Positions 7,122-11,693 of a DNA stretch of 11,693 nucleotides are shown here, piece after piece. The notes under the pieces are model-generated. The model worked only from the letters and a program-made list of their open reading frames with translations. It ran no database searches and had not been told where the DNA came from. The stretch covers positions 1-11,693 of the forward strand of contig JAWUVO010000010.1 of assembly GCA_034112325.1 (NCBI GenBank), given 5' to 3'. The translations under genes were made by a program, and so were the position numbers. Source of the stretch: Bermanella sp034112325. GTDB taxonomy: Bacteria > Pseudomonadota > Gammaproteobacteria > Pseudomonadales > Oceanobacteraceae. The stretch's first letter is position 1. Each line of letters opens with the position of its first letter.

Positions 7122-7206
7122 TTGTATAGAAGCGCTAATCGACATAGTGAGCAGTCTGAGAGTAAGGCCAAAAGTAAATGGAAAGTAAAAGCTTGGGTAT
7201 TAACAC

Positions 7207-8418
7207 ATGATCTACGATTACGTAATAATTGGTGGCGGTATTGTAGGGGTATCTACTGCTTGGCAATTACAACAACGGCATCCAGACAAATCGGTGCTGT
7301 TAATCGAAAAGGAATCTCAGTTCGCTCAGCATCAAACCGGACATAACAGCGGTGTGATTCATGCGGGAGTGTACTATCAGCCGGGTAGCCTGAAAGCAAA
7401 ATTTTGTAAGGCAGGAGTCAGGGCCACTATCGATTTTTGTACTCAGCACCATGTTCCTTTTGATCAATGCGGAAAATTATTAGTAGCCACTAATGATCTT
7501 GAATATCAGCGCATGTTAAAGCTATTCGATCGCTGTAAAGAAAATGAAATAGACGCAGAGCTGATTGATCAGCAAGCATTAAAAATACTCGAGCCAAACA
7601 TCAGTGGAGTAGGCGCTATTCTCGTTAAGCAAACTGGCATCGTAGATTATCGGTTATTAACTGAGAGAATGGCGGACCAGTTTCAACTAATCGGTGGTCA
7701 GGTAAAACTGAATACTGAGGTGGTAGCCATGAGTGAAAGCCAGGATTTAGTTGCGCTAACAGTAAAGCATCAGAATACTCAGAGTAGAATTGACGGACGC
7801 TTCTTAATAAGCTGTTCAGGCCTGATGGCTGACCGATGTAGCAAGATGCTAGGTATACAAACAGACTTTCAGATCATTCCATTCCGGGGTGAATATTATC
7901 AGCTACCACCAAAGTATAACCAGCTGGTTAAGCATTTAATCTATCCAATCCCAGACCCAGATTTACCGTTTTTAGGAGTACATCTTACCCGTATGATAGA
8001 TGGTTCAGTAACCGTTGGGCCAAATGCAGTGCAAGGTTGGAAGCGCGAAGGTTATGGAAAAATAAATGTTAGTCTAACAGACGTTTTTGACATGATTTGT
8101 TTCAGTGGATTTTGGAAAGTATTAAAAAATAACTTTAAAACAGGTTTAATTGAAACATATAATTCATGGTGGAAACCTGGTTACTTAAAAACCGTACAGA
8201 AATATTGCCCGTCATTGACGCTGGCGGATTTAAAACCTTATCCAGCCGGAATACGCGCACAAGCGGTGATGAAGAATGGTGATCTAGTGCACGACTTTTT
8301 ATTCGTACAAAGCGCCCGCAGTTTACATGTGTGCAATGCACCGTCACCAGCTGCTACCTCGGCTATACCAATTGGTGAATATATCTGTGAGAAAGTAGCC
8401 AAGCAACAATTTGGATAA
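7207..8418 (+). CDS. lhgO: L-2-hydroxyglutarate oxidase/dehydrogenase (LhgO/GlaF)
   Basis: LhgO oxidises L-2-hydroxyglutarate to 2-oxoglutarate with FAD and passes electrons to the quinone pool at the inner membrane. The N-terminus is a DAO-family Rossmann fold: Y-D-Y-V-I-I-G-G-G-I-V-G (3-14) with ribose-binding E34. It is followed by the family signature H-N-S-G-V-I-H-A-G-V-Y-Y-x-P-G-S-L-K-A (46-64). The C-terminus ends in P-A-G-I-R-A-Q-A-V and N-A-P-S-P-A-A-T-S-A-I-P-I-G, the second flavin-contact region. The 403-residue length fits the family. It follows csiD after 85 bases in the same direction with no terminator between them, so it is probably the second gene of a csiD-lhgO operon. The ATG at 7207 gives the canonical N-terminus even though the Shine-Dalgarno is poor. 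Together with CsiD it turns glutarate into 2-oxoglutarate. Confidence 0.95.
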   Translation: MIYDYVIIGGGIVGVSTAWQLQQRHPDKSVLLIEKESQFAQHQTGHNSGVIHAGVYYQPGSLKAKFCKAGVRATIDFCTQHHVPFDQCGKLLVATNDLEYQRMLKLFDRCKENEIDAELIDQQALKILEPNISGVGAILVKQTGIVDYRLLTERMADQFQLIGGQVKLNTEVVAMSESQDLVALTVKHQNTQSRIDGRFLISCSGLMADRCSKMLGIQTDFQIIPFRGEYYQLPPKYNQLVKHLIYPIPDPDLPFLGVHLTRMIDGSVTVGPNAVQGWKREGYGKINVSLTDVFDMICFSGFWKVLKNNFKTGLIETYNSWWKPGYLKTVQKYCPSLTLADLKPYPAGIRAQAVMKNGDLVHDFLFVQSARSLHVCNAPSPAATSAIPIGEYICEKVAKQQFG

Positions 8419-8448
8419 GTTATATTATTCGCTTTGCTACTAATTAGC

Positions 8449-9081
8449 TTACTTTAATAAAGAGTCATCAAAATATTTTCGACCATATTTGCCTGCTGCA
8501 TTGGGGTTTACCTTGTTGAGATGCTTGATTTCTTTCCAGTTATCCACTCGTTTTCCAATATTTAGGTGCGGGAATATTTCGTCGCCAGTATAGTTTAAAC
8601 CTAAAAATTTTAATAAATTGGGTAAGCTATCTCTTTGACTTATATCAATAGTTAGTAAATTATCGCGTCCTTCAAAATAATTTAATACTGATTTTTGATG
8701 GCGCTGATAACACGCTGTTAAGCTAGATTCACTTAAAAAGTCTCCTTTTTTATTTAGCTCAAAAGTCTGCTCAAAACTACGCTTTAGAATCGGGTTTACA
8801 TAATTCCTACTATTTAGGCTGGGTAACATTTTATTCAGTAGCATTTGAATAGAAGGCAGCCATAGTTCCATTGGGCGATTTAGGTAAACAAATTTAGATT
8901 GTGGGAATAGCTTGTCAAGTGCTTGATAATCACTAAAACAAGGGCAGTCTGAAATAACCTGAGCTAATTCAAAAGCTCGTATGGTATAAGCCGTATGACA
9001 AACTTTAAAATGATCGAGTAAGACAGCGCTAATACTGGTAGTGCCAGTACGAGGTAGGCCAATGATAAAAAGTTTGTTCAT
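8449..9081 (-). CDS. Sulfotransferase-like protein (Sulfotransfer_4-type P-loop)
   Basis: Residues 5-16 read F-I-I-G-L-P-R-T-G-T-T-S, the 5'-phosphosulfate-binding loop of PAPS-dependent sulfotransferases. K63-F-V-Y-L-N-R69, with S77 eight residues after the arginine, is the 3'-phosphate-binding motif. The order G-L-P-R-T-G-T-T-S then x-V-C-H, and later L-F-P-x-S-K-F, resembles small bacterial and eukaryotic Sulfotransfer_4 proteins of about 200-250 residues, so the 210 residues look complete. It has no signal peptide or membrane helix. Members are predicted to move sulfate from PAPS to a small molecule or glycan, but the acceptor is unknown. The gene faces lhgO, with 30 bases between stop codons, so it is not part of that operon. 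GGA about six bases before the ATG (9081) is a weak ribosome site. Similar folds also occur in other P-loop enzymes, so sulfotransferase activity is inferred. Confidence 0.75.
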   Translation of the reverse strand: MNKLFIIGLPRTGTTSISAVLLDHFKVCHTAYTIRAFELAQVISDCPCFSDYQALDKLFPQSKFVYLNRPMELWLPSIQMLLNKMLPSLNSRNYVNPILKRSFEQTFELNKKGDFLSESSLTACYQRHQKSVLNYFEGRDNLLTIDISQRDSLPNLLKFLGLNYTGDEIFPHLNIGKRVDNWKEIKHLNKVNPNAAGKYGRKYFDDSLLK

Positions 9082-9532
9082 AAATTCCGCATGTTACTTT
9101 TTCTGTAGTATAGATAATAAAGTATATGAAATAATTAATAAAATATACACTATAAATAAACAGCAAAGGGTTGTCACTATAAAAGCTATCGCCAGATTTT
9201 AGACTGTATAGTATATCTACTAGGTATATCCGCCTGTTTGATGAACCTTACTTATAAAAATAATATTTCTGTTAGGTATTATCATAATTGAAGATCCATT
9301 ATTTCAAAACATCAATCAATGGTAATATATTTCTACTGTTCGTATGAAAATTCCATTACGATTAAATTTTTATTATAAAGTCGAGTAGCAATATATCCAC
9401 CTAAGTAATTAGTTTTAACGTCCTACCAGATCTCAAATTTTAATATTTCATCTTCTAGTTTTCATCTACCTTATTCGGCTACAGTTTTTATATTTATTTA
9501 GCGCTCTAATCGATAGTAATTAGTGAATAGGA

Positions 9533-9553
9533 AGCTAACTACATCCGTTAGCT
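9533..9553. repeat. 7-bp inverted repeat
   Basis: AGCTAAC (9533-9539) and GTTAGCT (9547-9553) are exact reverse complements with the loop TACATCC. No T-tract follows on either strand, so a terminator is unlikely. The role is unknown. Confidence 0.4.
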
Positions 9554-9689
9554 AAGAGTTAATTAGTAAATATTGACTTTAATTTATCTTTTATTAGCTG
9601 AGTATTTTTTAGTAAATTTAAAATTTAATGAACTATTTTTTAAGGAAGGTAAGTTTAGGAAGGGAAATATATTAGTTATTTAAGGTTGA

Positions 9690-9724
9690 TGCCATTCTTT
9701 GGTGTTATGGTTTGAAGAATGGCA
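9690..9724. repeat. 10-bp inverted repeat downstream of the lipase-chaperone-like gene
   Basis: TGCCATTCTT (9690-9699) and AAGAATGGCA (9715-9724) are exact reverse complements separated by 15 bases. The element starts 72 bases beyond the stop of the minus-strand gene at 9797. It could be a hairpin in that gene's 3' region or a protein-binding dyad. No U-tract accompanies it on either strand. Confidence 0.5.
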
Positions 9725-9757
9725 AAGATCGATATGTATAGACCATAATATAAATAT

Positions 9758-9777
9758 TACATAAGGAGTATTATGTA
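9758..9777. repeat. 7-bp inverted repeat containing a Shine-Dalgarno-like core
   Basis: TACATAA (9758-9764) and TTATGTA (9771-9777) are exact reverse complements around GGAGTA. On the plus strand the sequence AAGGAG is followed four bases later by ATG and at once by TAG, giving a start-stop pair. It is probably an A/T-rich dyad past the end of the lipase-chaperone-like gene. Confidence 0.4.
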
Positions 9778-9796
9778 GCTTAGCGATAATAATCTA

Positions 9797-10747
9797 TTAC
9801 AGTTTATCAAGTTGTAAATGGCGTACATTATTTAGTTCTTCACGGCTAAAATGTTGATACATCAACTCAGTAAGCTGTGCTTGCTTTTCGTCATCACTTA
9901 TAGAGACTGTCATTATATTCTGTTTGGCCGCCAGGAAATCTTGGTATCTAGTATTCCAGTTGTTGATATTTATACCTTGTCCAGAATGTTGTAAGGCAAT
10001 CTCAGAGCTTATTTTTTGTTTCTCTTCATCAGTAAGACTGTCATCATTCTGGATTTTTAAAACCTCAAACATGTAATTAGCATTTGCATCGTATTGCGAA
10101 AATAATTTAGTTGCAATATCTGTGTCTAGGTACAAATGACGAAGAGAGCTAAGTTCTTGGTAATTATTTATTTGTTGCTCTAGCGACTCGTTATTGTCTA
10201 CTGTCACTTCTGGATCTCCTTCGTAAACGCTATTAAATTCGCGAGCGGCTTCTAGGTATTGGTAGTAATCTCCAACAATTTTTGCTACTTCTTCACCTGC
10301 ATTGCCAGGCAAGCCTTTTTTTATAAACATTTGTAATTTAAGTATTGATTCAGCATCTAAATTAAGACGTTCATCGTCAAGTGTATTATTCAAAGCCGTA
10401 AGTGTTTCATTGTCTACAATAATATTATTGTCATCGTCAATCCTTACATGGTAAAGAGCTTTGTATACGCTCTCTTCAGTAAAGTTATAGGTTTCATTAT
10501 CAGTTTGCTCTTTATTAATAGATGCTACAGCTGGGCTGCTTTTATCATCTTGCCATTTCCATGCGGAGGCTACTGTATTTTCTGGATGATTTATTTCAAT
10601 ATTACTATTTAGTATGTCGTGATTGTTTGAGTTTATAATTTCTATCGAATCACTTTTCTTATATATAAATAGCTTAAATCCAATGGCTATTAAGATTAAC
10701 AAAAATATCAAAGTAAAAATATTATTTTTAGCTAACAATTGTTTCAT
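9797..10747 (-). CDS. Lipase chaperone (Lif/foldase)-like protein, membrane anchored
   Basis: Residues about 10-29 form one hydrophobic N-terminal anchor followed by a variable linker, placing the rest in the periplasm, as in lipase-specific foldases. The helical part fits that family: I-K-K-G-L-P then Y-Y-Q-Y-L-E-A-A-R-E-F (143-171); S-L-R-H-L-Y-L-D-x-D-I-A-x-K-L-F (201-216); the hallmark L-T-D-E-E-K-Q-K (238-245); and the C-terminal F-S-R-E-E-L-N-N-V-R-H-L-Q-L-D (300-314). The 316 residues match the usual length. Foldases bind one secreted lipase and drive its folding before type II secretion. The motif region that normally reads R-x-x-F-D-Y is not recognisable here (L-T-A-L-N-N-T-L at about 116-123), and no lipase gene lies beside it. 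It may be a diverged chaperone or one with a distant partner. It follows the AraC-type gene by five bases, so translation may be coupled; its own ribosome site is poor. Confidence 0.7.
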   Translation of the reverse strand: MKQLLAKNNIFTLIFLLILIAIGFKLFIYKKSDSIEIINSNNHDILNSNIEINHPENTVASAWKWQDDKSSPAVASINKEQTDNETYNFTEESVYKALYHVRIDDDNNIIVDNETLTALNNTLDDERLNLDAESILKLQMFIKKGLPGNAGEEVAKIVGDYYQYLEAAREFNSVYEGDPEVTVDNNESLEQQINNYQELSSLRHLYLDTDIATKLFSQYDANANYMFEVLKIQNDDSLTDEEKQKISSEIALQHSGQGININNWNTRYQDFLAAKQNIMTVSISDDEKQAQLTELMYQHFSREELNNVRHLQLDKL

Positions 10748-10752
10748 TTAAT

Positions 10753-11634
10753 TTATACCGCTAACGTTTTGTTTTTATATTGAGCACTGATGGAATTTTG
10801 ATGAACGACTACAGGCATAGTTTTAAATACATCATCTGCTATCAGCACTTCTAAATGTGGTAGTTTGAAAAAAGTTTCAGACGGTGGTATTCCATTTATT
10901 GCACTAAACGATTTTGAAAAGTGCGCTGTACTTGAAAAACCAGCAGCAAGAGCGGCTTCTGTAATCGTTAGACCTAAACCAAGTTGAATAATACCAATTA
11001 AAACGCGATATCTTAATCTGTACCTAGTAATAGGAATACCCATTTGCTCTTTAAAGAGCTTTTCTAAGCGAGACTCAGACAAGTGCACACTTTGCGCAAA
11101 TTGTTTTAGTGTCAAGTTTTGAAGGGCTGTACTTCTAATGTCATGAACAACCTGAATAATCCTTTCGTCAAACTCTTTAAAGATTTTATTTTCTTGCTGA
11201 TTCTTAATAATAAATCTCCTTAATTGATAAAACGCCTGTTCAGGAGTAGTAGGTGTTTCCCGGATACCAACTAATGTATTAATTAATTCTTGTTGTTCTG
11301 GATGATCGTAATGCAAACCGTCTATGGCATGCGACATAGTACTTTCAAGGGTGGAATAATCTTGTGTAAGTGGAGCTAGAAGATATACGGCCATTACCGC
11401 ATTATCCATATTCAGTTTTGCATTTTTAAGATTCATTCCTGCTTTAAGTAAGCAGCTGCGAGATACAATCTGATCTCCATTTTCTAGGGTAATTTGAAAG
11501 CCACCTTGAAGACTAACTAAGAGTTTATCCGTTGCAATAGCATGGTCTCTGTGAGGGACTGGTACTTGGCCTAAATACAGCGATTGATTGACTCCGATAT
11601 AAAGCTTTCTGGTTATTGACTCCAGTTGTTCCAT
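10753..11634 (-). CDS. AraC family transcriptional regulator
   Basis: Residues about 174-255 carry the two AraC-type helix-turn-helix motifs: L-T-L-K-Q-F-A-Q-S-V-H-L-S-E-S-R-L-E-K-L-F-K, then I-T-E-A-A-L-A-A-G-F-S-S-T-A-H-F-S-K-S-F, ending I-N-G-I-P-P-S-E. The N-terminal part (about 1-170) contains a short beta-rich stretch (L-L-V-S-L-Q-G-G-F-Q-I-T-L) that could be a cupin-like sensor, but no known effector motif is recognised. The 293-residue length is normal, with an unusual tail of nearly 40 residues after the DNA-binding domain. It is the first gene of a likely two-gene unit with the lipase-chaperone-like gene. Targets cannot be told from the window. The ATG at 11634 has only a weak Shine-Dalgarno. 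Confidence 0.9.
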   Translation of the reverse strand: MEQLESITRKLYIGVNQSLYLGQVPVPHRDHAIATDKLLVSLQGGFQITLENGDQIVSRSCLLKAGMNLKNAKLNMDNAVMAVYLLAPLTQDYSTLESTMSHAIDGLHYDHPEQQELINTLVGIRETPTTPEQAFYQLRRFIIKNQQENKIFKEFDERIIQVVHDIRSTALQNLTLKQFAQSVHLSESRLEKLFKEQMGIPITRYRLRYRVLIGIIQLGLGLTITEAALAAGFSSTAHFSKSFSAINGIPPSETFFKLPHLEVLIADDVFKTMPVVVHQNSISAQYKNKTLAV

Positions 11635-11655
11635 AGACTGTTCACTTTTTTTATT

Positions 11656-11661
11656 ATTATA
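11656..11661 (-). promoter_or_regulatory. Candidate -10 of the AraC-type gene
   Basis: TATAAT on the minus strand (11661-11656) lies 21 bases before the ATG at 11634, which would give a leader of roughly 14 bases. No good -35 occurs 16-18 bases upstream. The region is very A/T-rich, so chance is a real alternative. Confidence 0.3.
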
Positions 11662-11693
11662 AATCCATCTATTCTTATCAGCGTATCCTTTCG

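Larger units (their letters stand above)
9082..9796. other. AT-rich region of about 715 bases without a convincing gene
   Basis: Both strands are rich in stop codons, and no reading frame looks like a gene or a recognisable remnant. The stretch is visibly more A/T-rich than the csiD-lhgO region. It lies between the divergently placed 5' end of the sulfotransferase-like gene and the 3' end of the lipase-chaperone-like gene. The first 100 bases should hold the sulfotransferase promoter, but no clear -35/-10 pair was found. The rest contains three short inverted repeats, listed separately. A small RNA is possible but unsupported. Confidence 0.6.

Noticed and set aside
7122..7346. Plus-strand frame of 74 codons between csiD and lhgO
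   Set aside because: More than half of it overlaps the lhgO N-terminus in another frame. The composition is low-complexity, it has no ATG start with a ribosome site, and it has no family resemblance.
8135..8347. Minus-strand frame of 70 codons opposite the lhgO C-terminus
   Set aside because: It is an antisense shadow of the conserved flavin-contact region.
9690..9724. Intrinsic terminator of the lipase-chaperone-like gene
   Set aside because: The stem is perfect, but the loop is long and no U-tract follows on the minus strand, so it was kept only as an inverted repeat.
9082..9796. Remnant of a lipase gene next to the foldase-like gene
   Set aside because: Looked for a G-x-S-x-G-like stretch or a long interrupted frame by eye and found none. 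The region is full of stops on both strands. A systematic translated search would be needed to exclude an ancient remnant.

Overview
The window looks like the chromosome of an AT-rich marine-type gammaproteobacterium, probably Alteromonadales-like. This is inferred from the gene families together: a CsiD/LhgO/CsiR glutarate module, a bacterial MYG1 protein, a lipase-chaperone homologue, and a zinc-motif flavin monooxygenase. No rRNA, tRNA, CRISPR array, transposase or phage gene was seen. The species cannot be fixed from the sequence alone.

Layout from left to right: (1) The 3' part of a fumarylacetoacetate-hydrolase-family gene, whose reading frame is open to base 1, so its true start lies outside the window. 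(2) A plus-strand gene for a CheY-like receiver domain joined to one membrane segment and an unrecognised, probably periplasmic domain. (3) A plus-strand FAD monooxygenase preceded by a DnaJ-like pair of CxxCxGxG motifs, read from a TTG codon. (4) A plus-strand MYG1-family gene, converging on csiR. (5) The metabolic centre of the window: csiR (minus) divergent from csiD (plus), followed by lhgO (plus). (6) A minus-strand sulfotransferase-like gene facing lhgO. (7) About 715 bases of AT-rich DNA without a convincing gene. (8) A minus-strand pair, an AraC-type regulator followed 5 bases later by a lipase-chaperone-like protein. No lipase gene is present.

How the genes work together: CsiD (glutarate 2-hydroxylase, Fe(II)/2-oxoglutarate dependent) turns glutarate into L-2-hydroxyglutarate. 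LhgO (FAD oxidase/dehydrogenase) turns that into 2-oxoglutarate, which is also the co-substrate of CsiD. Together they feed the glutarate branch of lysine degradation into central metabolism. CsiR is the GntR/FCD-type local repressor. The csiR-csiD gap holds a good sigma70-type promoter (TTGACA, 17 bases, CATTAT). It overlaps a perfect 16-base palindrome and a third matching half-site, which is a strong candidate CsiR operator. The upstream lysine-to-glutarate genes (davB/davA/davT/davD or cadaverine-route genes) are not in the window.

Most of the window is ordinary chromosome. The points most worth a second look are the three-half-site operator, the zinc-motif/flavoprotein fusion, the membrane-tethered receiver with an unknown outer domain, and the AraC/lipase-chaperone-like pair that lacks a lipase and appears to lack the family's usual motif.
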